NCBI GenBank assembly: GCA_024402615.1
Contig: JAKSTK010000006.1
Coordinates: 1 to 35,825, forward strand
Direction: 5' to 3'
Length of the DNA: 35,825 bases
From: Treponema sp.
GTDB taxonomy: Bacteria > Spirochaetota > Spirochaetia > Treponematales > Treponemataceae
The first letter of the stretch is position 1; the number at the start of each line of letters is the position of its first letter. The notes beneath the pieces were generated by a model that was not told where the DNA came from, ran no database searches, and saw only the letters and a list, made by a program, of their open reading frames with translations. The translations under genes and the position numbers were made by a program. Positions 1 to 7,476 of this stretch are shown one piece after another.

Positions 1-504
1 AAGAATAAAGCCTGTTGTTCCATCAAAGAAGGTGAAATGCCTTTTGTAAGCTGTAAGGGAACTTTTGATTCTCAGAACTTTTTCAGTCATGTTACTGGTT
101 ATTCCAAAGTGGAAAAAGAAGAGGATGCAGAAAGTTACACTTATGAAAATCGTTATTTGATTAAAAAGGGTGTTTTACGTCCTTTTAGTTTTACTGCAGA
201 TGATGCTAAATCTACTGATCTGAAAGCGGCAGTTGAAGCTAAGGCCGGCAGAATGTTTGCTTCTGCTGTTTCTTATTCTCTTGAGGTTGTTGGTCACGAA
301 AATCCTAATGGTGATTTGTGGGCTAAGAATATGGCTATTAGTCTTGAAGCTCCTGGAGCAATGATTAAGAAAGCTACTTTATTTTTGGTTGATGAGGTTT
401 CTTTCACTAAGTCTGACAGTGACGGAAATAGAACTACTTTAACTTTGGTTTTACCTGGTTCAAGAGACGGTGAACTGCCTAAGGAGTTTCCATGGGAAGA
501 ATAG
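1..504 (+). CDS. Baseplate hub protein, Mu gp44/gpP-like (5' partial)
   Basis: The reading frame is open from the first base, so this is the C-terminal part of a larger gene; the ATG at 37 is probably internal. The visible part has the pattern of the last domain of Mu gp44-type hub proteins: a stretch around 'GDLWAKNMAISLEAPG' followed by a beta-rich end that closes in a proline-containing tail. In Mu-type phages this trimeric hub sits at the centre of the baseplate and holds the spike. The end overlaps the next gene by 13 bp, and the next gene is a gp45-like spike, which is the expected order. The assignment rests on pattern and order, not on a search. Confidence 0.6.
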   Translation, partial: KNKACCSIKEGEMPFVSCKGTFDSQNFFSHVTGYSKVEKEEDAESYTYENRYLIKKGVLRPFSFTADDAKSTDLKAAVEAKAGRMFASAVSYSLEVVGHENPNGDLWAKNMAISLEAPGAMIKKATLFLVDEVSFTKSDSDGNRTTLTLVLPGSRDGELPKEFPWEE

Positions 505-1034
505 GAAAACTGATTAAAACGGAAATTGAGAAATTCATTGTTGCTACTGTTGAAACTCGTTTTAAGTTCAATCAGACGGCGGATTTTTATGCTGCAAGTG
601 GTGATGATGCTCCTCCGTTGGAAAAGGACCGGGTGGCTTTAATCAGTATTGATGGGACAGGAAACTTTGCAGCGGTTGGTGTTTTGATGGTGAGTCAGGG
701 TGCTAAGCCTGGAGAAAGAATTCTTTATTCCCGTAATTCTGATGGTGATGTAAAGGCTTTAATTAAGCTTCTGGAAGATGGAACTATTGAAGCTGTGGCT
801 CCTGGTGATATTAAGGTTTCTACTGAAAAGAATCTGAATATTGAAGTTAAGGGAGATCAGAAGATTGAAGCTACTGGAAAGATGGAAATTAAGGCTGCTC
901 AGACAAAGTTGACTGGTGGCCAGCTTGAATGCACGGGAACTCCTACTCCGAGTGGTAGCGGTTGTTTTTGTGCTATTCCGGTTTGTCCTGTAACTGGTGC
1001 TCCTCATAGCGGAAGTATGGTTATGGGGACTTAA
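492..1034 (+). CDS. Baseplate assembly / spike protein, Mu gp45-like
   Basis: A 180-residue protein. The N-terminal half looks like the OB-fold of gpV/gp45 baseplate spikes. The C-terminal part is a repetitive beta region (residues about 110-145, alternating charged and hydrophobic residues) and ends in a Gly/Cys/Pro-rich tip (GCFCAIPVCPVTGAP), as expected for a membrane-piercing spike. The start overlaps the upstream hub gene, and the downstream order matches gp46, gp47 and gp48 of Mu-like phages. The cysteine-rich tip may bind a metal ion, as in P2/phi92 spikes; that is inference. Confidence 0.7.
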   Translation: MGRIGKLIKTEIEKFIVATVETRFKFNQTADFYAASGDDAPPLEKDRVALISIDGTGNFAAVGVLMVSQGAKPGERILYSRNSDGDVKALIKLLEDGTIEAVAPGDIKVSTEKNLNIEVKGDQKIEATGKMEIKAAQTKLTGGQLECTGTPTPSGSGCFCAIPVCPVTGAPHSGSMVMGT

Positions 1035-1046
1035 TGGAGGTTATAT

Positions 1047-1274
1047 ATGATGAACGGTGATGCAATGGGGAAAGCCATTGCTGAAGCTATTGTTGATTCA
1101 AAGGCTACTGCTGAAGCTAAACAAGAGGTCATTAAGTTCTGGCAGAAAATTGCTAATGAGATTGTGGACCATATAAAAAGCAATGCAGAAGTTCCAGCGG
1201 GAATTTCTGTTACTACTTCTGGAACTGCTGCGGCTCAAAGTGGTGCTACTACTGCTCCTGGAAAGGTTCAATAA
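1047..1274 (+). CDS. Small structural-operon protein, unknown
   Basis: A 75-residue protein. GGAGG lies just ahead of two adjacent ATG codons (1047 and 1050). The N-terminal half is helical and alanine-rich and the C-terminal half is a low-complexity Ala/Thr/Ser/Gly tail. It lies between the gp45-like and gp46-like genes with 12- and 8-bp gaps, so it is co-transcribed with baseplate genes. I do not recognise a family. Confidence 0.55.
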   Translation: MMNGDAMGKAIAEAIVDSKATAEAKQEVIKFWQKIANEIVDHIKSNAEVPAGISVTTSGTAAAQSGATTAPGKVQ

Positions 1275-1282
1275 GGTGAGTT

Positions 1283-1735
1283 ATGGATTTTGAAGGTGAT
1301 GTTTTATTTGTTGATAGCCCGGATGGTGGAGATTTGATTCTGAAAGACGGGCTTATTGAGTGTGATAAGAGTTTTAAGACGGCGGTTTTTATTTCTTTAT
1401 TTGGTGGGAATATTGATGATCCGGCGGTTATTGAAAGCTCTAAGAGCTGGTGGGGTAATTCCATTGGAGATAAGGAAACTGAAGTCAGGTCAAGATTTCA
1501 GTTTATTATTTCTGGTTTACCGTTATCAACTAAGAATATGAAGCTTGCTGCAGAAGCTATAAAAATTGATCTGCAATGGATGATTGAAAGCAAGGTTTGT
1601 GATGATATTCAGATTTCTGGAATTATTGCTGACTTTAAGACTGCAGATTTTACTGTGAATATTCTTGTGAATAATGAGCTTACAGACAGTATTGAATTTA
1701 AAGTGAACTGGGAGGCTATGAGAAATGGCATTTGA
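1283..1735 (+). CDS. Baseplate wedge protein, Mu gp46-like
   Basis: A 150-residue protein of the phage GP46 type. It starts with a short beta segment, then the typical 'AVFISLFGG' stretch (residues about 33-41), and a central 'WWGN' motif (residues about 54-57) seen in this family. Members of the family are baseplate wedge components. The last 11 bp overlap the start of the baseplate-J gene, indicating translational coupling. Confidence 0.7.
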   Translation: MDFEGDVLFVDSPDGGDLILKDGLIECDKSFKTAVFISLFGGNIDDPAVIESSKSWWGNSIGDKETEVRSRFQFIISGLPLSTKNMKLAAEAIKIDLQWMIESKVCDDIQISGIIADFKTADFTVNILVNNELTDSIEFKVNWEAMRNGI

Positions 1736-2942
1736 AAATAAAACAATTAAAGAAGTTTATGACACTGTGGTTAGAGGTTTTGAATCTGAGTTTAATACTC
1801 AATTCAGGCTTTTACCTAAATCTTTTATTCATGTTACTGCTAAGGTTATTGCTGGTCTGTATATCACTTTATACAAGATTGCAGCATGGATTTTCCTGCA
1901 AATTTTCCCAGATACTGCCAGCAATGAAGTTATTGATATTCTTGGCAAGAAAATCAATCCGCTGGTTGAATGGGGAAAACTTATTGGTATTGGTGAGCCT
2001 AACAGTGCGGTTGCCTGGAGTGGTAAAGCTTCTGTAACCGTTCTTTTTGATGGCGTTATCAATAGCGGTCTTCAGCTTAAAAGTAGTTTAACCGGAAAGC
2101 TTTATCTGATAACAGAAGCGGTAATTATTCACAAAGATGATGAAGATGTTTGTATTTGCGTTGAATGTACTGAATCTGGAACTGCAGGAAGATTAAGCGT
2201 GGGTGATGAACTTAAGTTTGTAAATCCTATTGGTTTTATTGGTGAAAAGGCTTTTGTAACTGAAATTTCTGCAGATGGTGTTGATGCTGAAAGTGATGAG
2301 TCTTACCGCCATAGAATTGTTTACAGATGGAAAACTCAAGCCCAGGGCGGTTCTTTATCTGATTATCGTATCTGGTCCAGTGAAGTTGAAGGTGTTTATC
2401 AGACTTATATTTATTCTGATGATAACTCTGCAGCTGGTGTAATTATTTATGTTTGTGCTGATGAAGCTTCTACTGGAAGCCGTATTGCTAATGCCGGACT
2501 TTTAAAGGCTGTTGGTGAAGCTTGTACTTATGATCCTGATACTGGAGAACAGAACAGAAAGCCGGTTACTGCAGTTTTAGATCCTCGTAATGATGGAAGT
2601 TATACAAATATTAAATCGGTTTCTGAAACTGTTTTTAATGTGAATATTAAAGGTTATACAGGAACTGTTTCTTTGGTTAAGGATTCTATTAAAACGGCTA
2701 TTACAAACTATCTGAAAGAGCGTGAGCCTTATATCAGAGGTCTTTCTGTTGATAATAACCGCCTGGATTTAATTACGGTTAATAATCTGATTGGAATTGT
2801 GAATGAAATTGCAATTGCAAATACTGGTAGTTTTGGATCTGTACAGCTTATTTGTGGCGGTGCTGATTTGGCTTCTTATACTTTGAGTCGTGGTGAGCTT
2901 GCTACTCTTGGTATTTTGACTATTAACGGGGTTCAGATTTGA
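1725..2942 (+). CDS. Baseplate J-like protein, Mu gp47-like
   Basis: A 405-residue protein with the features of the baseplate J/gp47 family: an N-terminal helix ('FNTQFRLLPKSF'), then 'AKVIAGLYITLYKIAAWIFL', the conserved 'ESDESYRHRIVYRWKTQAQGG' region around residue 190 (shown here only as landmarks ESDESYR and AQGGS), and a C-terminal region with 'REPYIRGLSV'. These proteins form the wedge ring around the hub. ATG is preceded by GGGAGG inside the previous gene. The gene ends overlapping the TTG start of the next gene. Confidence 0.8.
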   Translation: MAFENKTIKEVYDTVVRGFESEFNTQFRLLPKSFIHVTAKVIAGLYITLYKIAAWIFLQIFPDTASNEVIDILGKKINPLVEWGKLIGIGEPNSAVAWSGKASVTVLFDGVINSGLQLKSSLTGKLYLITEAVIIHKDDEDVCICVECTESGTAGRLSVGDELKFVNPIGFIGEKAFVTEISADGVDAESDESYRHRIVYRWKTQAQGGSLSDYRIWSSEVEGVYQTYIYSDDNSAAGVIIYVCADEASTGSRIANAGLLKAVGEACTYDPDTGEQNRKPVTAVLDPRNDGSYTNIKSVSETVFNVNIKGYTGTVSLVKDSIKTAITNYLKEREPYIRGLSVDNNRLDLITVNNLIGIVNEIAIANTGSFGSVQLICGGADLASYTLSRGELATLGILTINGVQI

Positions 2943-3634
2943 TTTTTTACAAGGTTATTCAATATTTGTATCCACGGTCTAAGGCTTTCAGGTCCGTGGC
3001 TGACAATTATTTCAGACGGTTTATTAAAGCTCTGGGATATGTTCCTGAAGATTTCAGCAGTTTTGTTGAATCGGTTTATGGTGATTTGTGGCCGGAAACT
3101 ACAAGAGAGCTTGAGAAGTGGGAACAGCAGTTTGGTATTGTTTTTGCTCCTCAGTATGACGTTGAGATTAGACGTAAGCTTCTGCAGTCTTACTGGAATA
3201 TTAACTCTGGTGGTCAGGGCAAGGATTATCTGGAGAAGATTCTGCAGCTTATCAATTCTGACATTCATGTTGTAGAAAATCTTCCGGTTAGAAATCCATG
3301 TGACAGTAACGTGGTTTATCTGTCTGTAAATAATAACAGACGTATGGTGAACGGTAATAAACACGCAATATGCGGTTACAAGACTGGTGAAACGGATTTT
3401 ACTCCTACAGTTTTGAAAAATGATGCTGAAAGTTTTTATTCTTTGCCTAGTTATCCTTCTTACTGGAGCAATTGTTTTTTCGTTTGTAAGGATGTTGTGC
3501 GTAATAAATATGGTGGCATTGTTTATGTAAATAAACTGCAGGTTGAAAAAAAGTGGCGTACTTTCATGGAGTATATCATTTTGAAAATTAAACCCGTTCA
3601 TACTACAGCGGTTATGTTTGTTGAATACATTTAG
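2939..3634 (+). CDS. Tail/baseplate protein, Mu gp48-like (DUF2313 type)
   Basis: A 231-residue protein that starts with TTG, overlapping the previous stop by 4 bp (TTGA). The stretch 'YGDLWPETTRELEKWEQQFG' (residues about 45-64) followed by 'RRKLLQSYWNINSGGQGKDYL' (landmarks RRKLL and GGQGKDYL) is the signature of the YmfQ/gp48 family of baseplate proteins. The gene lies between baseplate J and fibre genes, as in Mu. GGGG about 10 bp upstream is the only Shine-Dalgarno-like sequence. Confidence 0.7.
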   Translation: MIFYKVIQYLYPRSKAFRSVADNYFRRFIKALGYVPEDFSSFVESVYGDLWPETTRELEKWEQQFGIVFAPQYDVEIRRKLLQSYWNINSGGQGKDYLEKILQLINSDIHVVENLPVRNPCDSNVVYLSVNNNRRMVNGNKHAICGYKTGETDFTPTVLKNDAESFYSLPSYPSYWSNCFFVCKDVVRNKYGGIVYVNKLQVEKKWRTFMEYIILKIKPVHTTAVMFVEYI

Positions 3635-3645
3635 GAGGTAAAAAG

Positions 3646-4224
3646 ATGTTAAAGATGGATTCTACCTACAGTCAATACTATGAATTAAATGATCCTGGTT
3701 ATCCAGGCGGTAAAGCTGTTGATGCTTCTACTGATGATAGTGATGATGGAACTCCATATAAAGCAGACTGGATGAATGATGTTATTGGTGCTTTCCAGGC
3801 ATTATTCATTGATGCTTTTGGACCCGGCTCTATTAACCAGATTACAGGTTATTCGGAAAAAGTTGGAGATTCTGACATTGTACGGGCAATTCATAGAATC
3901 ATTAATAACGAAGACACAAAGAAGTATTACCAGAAGGAAGTTTATGACGGTGATACTTTATCTTGGTCTGAATTTGATAAAACTTTTGACAAAGAAAAAA
4001 CTTACATTGTTTTTGCAACTGTTGTTAATTCTGACGGTGATTTGTTGCCGGTTAGAACTATTGTCAATTCTCTGGGTATTAAATTTGTTATTCGTGAAAT
4101 TGTAGATGGAAAAGTTCAAAGTGCTGCAAACAGTCTGAAGTTTGGAGCTTTTAAGTTTGGGGAAAAGAAATGGGGTGAATCAGCTTCATTTACTGTAAAT
4201 ATAATCATTAAGGAGGCAGAATAA
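3646..4224 (+). CDS. Tail-fibre-like protein / fibre adaptor
   Basis: A 192-residue protein with SD AGGAGG 8 bp before ATG. The N-terminal part contains 'GTPYKADWMNDVIGAFQ' (residues about 42-58), which resembles the virion-attachment region of Mu-type tail fibres ('GT..ta.wlN..Q..l'). The C-terminal half is beta-rich and much shorter than in true fibres, so it may act as an adaptor for the variable lectin protein encoded two genes downstream. It overlaps the next gene in TAATG. The role is inference from position and the N-terminal motif. Confidence 0.5.
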   Translation: MLKMDSTYSQYYELNDPGYPGGKAVDASTDDSDDGTPYKADWMNDVIGAFQALFIDAFGPGSINQITGYSEKVGDSDIVRAIHRIINNEDTKKYYQKEVYDGDTLSWSEFDKTFDKEKTYIVFATVVNSDGDLLPVRTIVNSLGIKFVIREIVDGKVQSAANSLKFGAFKFGEKKWGESASFTVNIIIKEAE

Positions 4225-4502
4225 TGATTGGTATTCCTAGTGTTTATAACACAAAACAGGATTATTACAATGCTGTAGATTATGCCTGCAGCAAGAATGA
4301 AGGAAAGTCTTATGTTGCTAAGGCTTTGCATGATTTGAAGGATAATGTTTATATGTTGGTTTTAAAAAAATCTTCAAAAGATAAGCCAGCTGAAGAACAG
4401 ACTCCTGAAGATTTTGAAAAGGTTGAAAATCCAGCTTGTACAAAATATCAGCTTGGTTTTACTGATGATGAAATTAATGCTTTACTCAGCAAGGTTGAAT
4501 AG
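4224..4502 (+). CDS. Unknown small protein upstream of DGR target
   Basis: A 92-residue, highly charged protein. ATG overlaps the previous stop (TAATG) and AAGGAGG lies just upstream. The C-terminal sequence 'GFTDDEINALLSKVE' looks like an amphipathic helix. It may be a fibre chaperone or structural spacer because it lies directly before the diversified receptor-binding protein; there is no direct evidence. I do not recognise a family. Confidence 0.45.
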   Translation: MIGIPSVYNTKQDYYNAVDYACSKNEGKSYVAKALHDLKDNVYMLVLKKSSKDKPAEEQTPEDFEKVENPACTKYQLGFTDDEINALLSKVE

Positions 4503-4510
4503 GAGTTTAT

Positions 4511-5713
4511 ATGGCTTTTAAATTATGGCAGGACAATGTTGACGTTGCATCAATTGCAACAATTCCTGAAAACGGAAATTTTAAGTGTGTTGGTGATGAA
4601 TTTCTTTCTAAAAAGGATCCTTTTGCTTATGAAGCAAATATCCTGATTATCAATGATGGATTTTCTATTGATTTGTTTGACGGTACAGACTGGAGACAGA
4701 TTACTAACCGTGGAGAAATTACTTTTGATCCAGCTGCTAATCTGGATATTGGTGAAGCTTTGGAATACGGAAAGGACTATTTCATCTATATGGTTCTTGA
4801 TGGTGATACTCCAAAACTTATCTGTTCTTTGAACACTACTTATCCTAATGGATATACTGCTTTGAATTCACGCAAAATCGGCGGTTTCCATTATGGCCAT
4901 ATCAGAAAAGTTTCTGATGATGGTCTCTGGGTTCCAGTTGATTCTACTGGTACAAAATTTGGTTCAAGTGGTACAAAATGGCAGGACAATGTAACTGTTG
5001 GTATTGTTCCTAACTCTGTTTGGGACCTTAAAAATCGTCCTCAGACTCTTTTTGGTGGCATGGCTAAAATCAATAAGAATATGTGGGCTTCAATTTACAT
5101 TCCATCTGTAGCAGAAACTATTACTTTCATGGAAGCCACAAACGGTTTATCTGTTGCCAACGGAAAGCTTCAGAGCAAATACGGTGAACTTCCTGCTACT
5201 GGTACTGAAGGTTTGAATCAGCACAATTTCAATGAACTTGCTCAGAGACAGGGAATGCGTTTGATGAGCTATTCAGAATGGTGTGCTGCAGCCTTTGGTT
5301 CTCCTCAGGGTGAAGATGGTTCAAATAATTACGGATGGACTAAAACTTCTAACAATGCAAGAGCTCGTACTGGATGCCAGGTAAATACTACTACTGGTCA
5401 GCGTGATATTACTGCAGGTGTTAAACCTTATGCAATCTCAGCTAAAAACATTGTTGATTGTGCCGGCAATGTATGGGAATGGACTTCTGATATGTCTTTG
5501 GATTTCAGCTCTACTAACTGGAACTGGCAGAACGTTCTTGGTAAGAATCAGGGACAGGCTTATTTGCCTAACGCCGCTGGTCTCCGCACTTTGGTCTGTG
5601 GCGGCAGTTGGGTCAGCGGTGTCCCTTGTGGTCCTCGTACTGTGGACGGCAGCTATTATCCGTGGAGCGTGGGCACGAACATTGGTTGCCGCTTGGCCTG
5701 TGATTCGCTGTAA
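4511..5713 (+). CDS. DGR-diversified target protein, C-type-lectin (FGE-sulfatase) fold, tropism determinant-like
   Basis: A 400-residue protein; SD AGGAG before ATG. Residues about 215-400 carry the formylglycine-generating-enzyme/C-type-lectin pattern: 'MRLMSYSEWCAAAFG' (residues about 255-270), 'DCAGNVWEWTSD' (about 318-329), then the terminal 'CGGSW...NIGCRLACDS'. No catalytic role is expected, since such domains serve as ligand-binding scaffolds. The last 45 residues are encoded by the variable repeat: residues altered relative to the template cluster at former Asn codons (Ser, Val, Asp, Tyr, Gly). The N-terminal 150 residues look like a virion-attachment part. Its place at the end of the baseplate/fibre operon, and the family precedent of Bordetella BPP-1 Mtd and T. 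denticola TvpA, suggest a receptor-binding protein on the phage tail. Confidence 0.9.
   Translation: MAFKLWQDNVDVASIATIPENGNFKCVGDEFLSKKDPFAYEANILIINDGFSIDLFDGTDWRQITNRGEITFDPAANLDIGEALEYGKDYFIYMVLDGDTPKLICSLNTTYPNGYTALNSRKIGGFHYGHIRKVSDDGLWVPVDSTGTKFGSSGTKWQDNVTVGIVPNSVWDLKNRPQTLFGGMAKINKNMWASIYIPSVAETITFMEATNGLSVANGKLQSKYGELPATGTEGLNQHNFNELAQRQGMRLMSYSEWCAAAFGSPQGEDGSNNYGWTKTSNNARARTGCQVNTTTGQRDITAGVKPYAISAKNIVDCAGNVWEWTSDMSLDFSSTNWNWQNVLGKNQGQAYLPNAAGLRTLVCGGSWVSGVPCGPRTVDGSYYPWSVGTNIGCRLACDSL
5574..5706 (+). repeat. DGR variable repeat (VR)
   Basis: 133-bp copy of the template repeat at 6181-6313 (constant offset 607), at the extreme 3' end of the target gene. Hand alignment gives 14 mismatches at 5576, 5586, 5594, 5607, 5612, 5613, 5616, 5625, 5645, 5652, 5654, 5667, 5672 and 5673. 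All correspond to A in TR (11 A-to-G, 2 A-to-T, 1 A-to-C). No C, G or T of TR is changed. The last 33 bp (5674-5706) are identical and would serve as the initiation-of-mutagenic-homing segment. Confidence 0.95.
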
Positions 5714-5720
5714 GCGAATC
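5702..5720 (+). promoter_or_regulatory. Hairpin at the 3' edge of VR (candidate target-recognition cruciform)
   Basis: Perfect 8-bp inverted repeat GATTCGCT-GTA-AGCGAATC. It overlaps the last 5 bp of VR and the TAA stop of the target gene (5711-5713). In the Bordetella BPP-1 DGR a hairpin/cruciform just downstream of VR is needed for efficient retrohoming. The TR copy lacks it (TR continues CAAATATAAA), which would mark VR and not TR as the recipient. Confidence 0.7.
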
Positions 5721-5757
5721 TGTTTTCTGCTACGCCGAGAACTCTGGTTTTATAGAG

Positions 5758-6147
5758 ATGCGAAAAGAGGTCCTTGCAGAAAATAAGTCTAAATACCTTC
5801 CTGGTAATGTCGAAAACCTGACATTATTCAGGAAGTTTGAAGATTTTATTTTGTATTTTGAGCCTATCGTGGAACGTTTTCCACATCGAGAACACTTTGC
5901 ATTACAGGCAGATATAAAACACTGTATGCATAGAATTATCGAGCTTATAATTGTGACAAACAAAAGTTCCAGGAAACTTGAAGGCTGGCATAAAGTTGAT
6001 ACTGAATTAGAAATATTGAGATTTTACATCAGGCTTTCTTATAAGAAAGGCTCTTCATATTTATCATTTCATGGCTATGAGACAGCCGAAAAGAAGATAA
6101 ATGAGATCGGAAAAATCCTGGGCGGTCTGATTAAAAAAGGTAGTTAA
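5758..6147 (+). CDS. avd: DGR accessory variability determinant (Avd)
   Basis: A 129-residue protein lying between VR and TR, where avd is expected. It is helical throughout with the family pattern: 'FPHREHFALQADIKHCMHRI' (residues about 42-61), a middle 'LEILRFYIRLSY', and the terminal 'INEIGKILGGLIKK', which is close to the usual EIGr.lGGW ending. Avd forms a pentameric four-helix-bundle barrel that binds the reverse transcriptase and the template RNA and is required for retrohoming. The basic character fits nucleic-acid binding. Length matches the family (about 125 residues). Only a weak SD (AGAG) precedes ATG. Confidence 0.88.
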   Translation: MRKEVLAENKSKYLPGNVENLTLFRKFEDFILYFEPIVERFPHREHFALQADIKHCMHRIIELIIVTNKSSRKLEGWHKVDTELEILRFYIRLSYKKGSSYLSFHGYETAEKKINEIGKILGGLIKKGS

Positions 6148-6180
6148 TATAACTTTGTACCTTGGGTAGGTGAGTTTATT

Positions 6181-6313
6181 CCACTGGTCTCCACACTTTG
6201 ATCTGTGGCGGCAATTGGAACAACGGTGTCCATTGTGGTCCTCGTACTGTGAACGGCAACAATTATCCGTGGAACGTGAACACGAACATTGGTTGCCGCT
6301 TGGCCTGTGATTC
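6181..6313 (+). repeat. DGR template repeat (TR)
   Basis: Matches VR over 133 bp except at 14 of its 28 adenines. Read in the VR frame it holds nine AAC/AAT codons (AAY), eight of which are changed in VR. AAY-rich templates are the DGR hallmark because random replacement of the two adenines can give many residues but no stop codon. TR lies between avd and the reverse transcriptase and is not in a gene. Confidence 0.95.
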
Positions 6314-6428
6314 AAATATAAATAATCATTTTTTTGTCTTATACGTTTAAGGACTATGAGACGTGGTTACTTTGAAAAAAGTTAGAATCAGATTAACTAT
6401 CTTAGCTAAATAAAGCTGAATCATATTG

Positions 6429-6460
6429 GCAGGTAGCTTGCGAGCTTACCTGCTTTTTTT
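6429..6460 (+). terminator. Terminator-like hairpin between TR and RT
   Basis: Arms GCAGGTA and TACCTGC with an inner GCT/AGC pairing (one bulged base), followed by seven T residues. This is a good intrinsic-terminator shape and ends only 14 bp before the RT start codon. It could end the template RNA or lower RT expression relative to TR RNA. Function is inferred from shape. Confidence 0.7.
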
Positions 6461-6474
6461 ATTAGGGAATAAAA

Positions 6475-7476
6475 ATGAATAAGAATGTTTATGAAGAAAT
6501 TTGCAGTTTTGACAATTTGTACAATGCATTCAAGACAGTCTCTGCTTGTCACAAATTTAAACCCAGCTCCCTTAAGTTTTATTCTCACCTGGAAGAAAAC
6601 TTAATCATTCTGCAGAATGAATTACTATGGGGAACTTACGAAATCGGGGATTTCTTTAATTTTGTTTGTTATGAGCCAAAAAGAAGAGAAATAAGTGCAT
6701 TGCCATATCGTGATAGAGTTGTTCAATCTGCAGTTTGTAATGTTATTGAGCCGGATATTATTAAGAGCTTCATTTTTGACAGTTACGCTTGCGTAAAGGG
6801 CAAAGGTGCTTTGAAAGCTGCTAACAGATTAAGCTATTTTATAAATAAGCCGGCAAATATTTATTATTTAAAATGTGATATTCATAAGTATTTTTATAAC
6901 GTTGATTTGGATATAGCATTTAATTTATACAAACGTCACATTCAGGATGAAAGAACTTTGAATCTGATTTATAAAATCATGCATAAAGATAATCCTGAAA
7001 AGGGCATAAGAATCGGCAATAGATTAAGTCAGCTTACAGCAAATATTTACCTGAATGAATTAGATCGTTTTATAAAACATACCTTAAAAGTAAAGTATTA
7101 CGTCAGATATATGGACGATTTTATAATTTTAGGAATGAATAAAAGAGAGCTTAGAGAGATATTATCCAGGATAAAAACATTTCTGGACCAGGAATTAAAA
7201 CTGCAGCTTAATGACAAAACTCAGATTGGTAAAATTAACCAGGGAATTGAATTTGTTGGTTATAATATATTTCCAGGAAGAAAACTGGTAAAGAAACAGA
7301 CTGTATACAGAACTCATAGATATGTTACAGCTTTTATAAAAGGGAAAATTCCGCCAAAACGTTTCTGCAGAAGTATGGCCAGCGTATGCGGTCACGCCGT
7401 CCATACTTCCAATTATTTATTTTACATGAAAGAACTGATGCGGGTTATTCGTCATCTTCTGAAAGTGCAAGATTGA
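6475..7476 (+). CDS. DGR reverse transcriptase
   Basis: A 333-residue protein with all core RT motifs: 'LPYRDRVVQ' (residues about 76-84), the first catalytic Asp in 'KCDIHKYFYNVD' (about residue 135), 'GIRIGNRLSQLTANIYLNELD' (landmark IGNRLSQ, residues 180-186) and the catalytic YMDD (212-215), then 'GIEFVGY'. The IGxxxSQ form of motif 4, in place of the QGxxSP of retroviral or group II RTs, is typical of the DGR clade. It is compact with no maturase, endonuclease or protease domain. The enzyme copies TR RNA into cDNA with errors at adenines and, with Avd, the cDNA replaces VR. The SD (AGGGA) is weak. The last 32 bp overlap a convergent minus-strand gene. Confidence 0.95.
   Translation: MNKNVYEEICSFDNLYNAFKTVSACHKFKPSSLKFYSHLEENLIILQNELLWGTYEIGDFFNFVCYEPKRREISALPYRDRVVQSAVCNVIEPDIIKSFIFDSYACVKGKGALKAANRLSYFINKPANIYYLKCDIHKYFYNVDLDIAFNLYKRHIQDERTLNLIYKIMHKDNPEKGIRIGNRLSQLTANIYLNELDRFIKHTLKVKYYVRYMDDFIILGMNKRELREILSRIKTFLDQELKLQLNDKTQIGKINQGIEFVGYNIFPGRKLVKKQTVYRTHRYVTAFIKGKIPPKRFCRSMASVCGHAVHTSNYLFYMKELMRVIRHLLKVQD

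Larger units (their letters stand above)
6148..6460 (+). ncRNA. Candidate DGR template RNA (TR plus flanks)
   Basis: Non-coding interval from the avd stop to the hairpin/T-run before the reverse transcriptase. It contains TR (6181-6313) and a downstream spacer of about 150 nt. In BPP-1 the TR, together with avd-proximal sequence and a spacer of similar length, forms the structured RNA bound by RT-Avd and used for self-primed cDNA synthesis. The extent given here is inferred; the true 5' end may lie inside avd. Confidence 0.5.

Noticed and set aside
2933-3601. Long minus-strand frame opposite the gp48-like gene
   Set aside because: Antisense shadow; the plus-strand frame has the YmfQ/gp48 signature and fits the operon.
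5403-5786. A 127-codon plus-strand frame overlapping the end of the DGR target and the start of avd
   Set aside because: It is a different frame of the well-supported target gene, has no SD and a composition unlike a protein. It stays open because VR is GC-richer than its surroundings.
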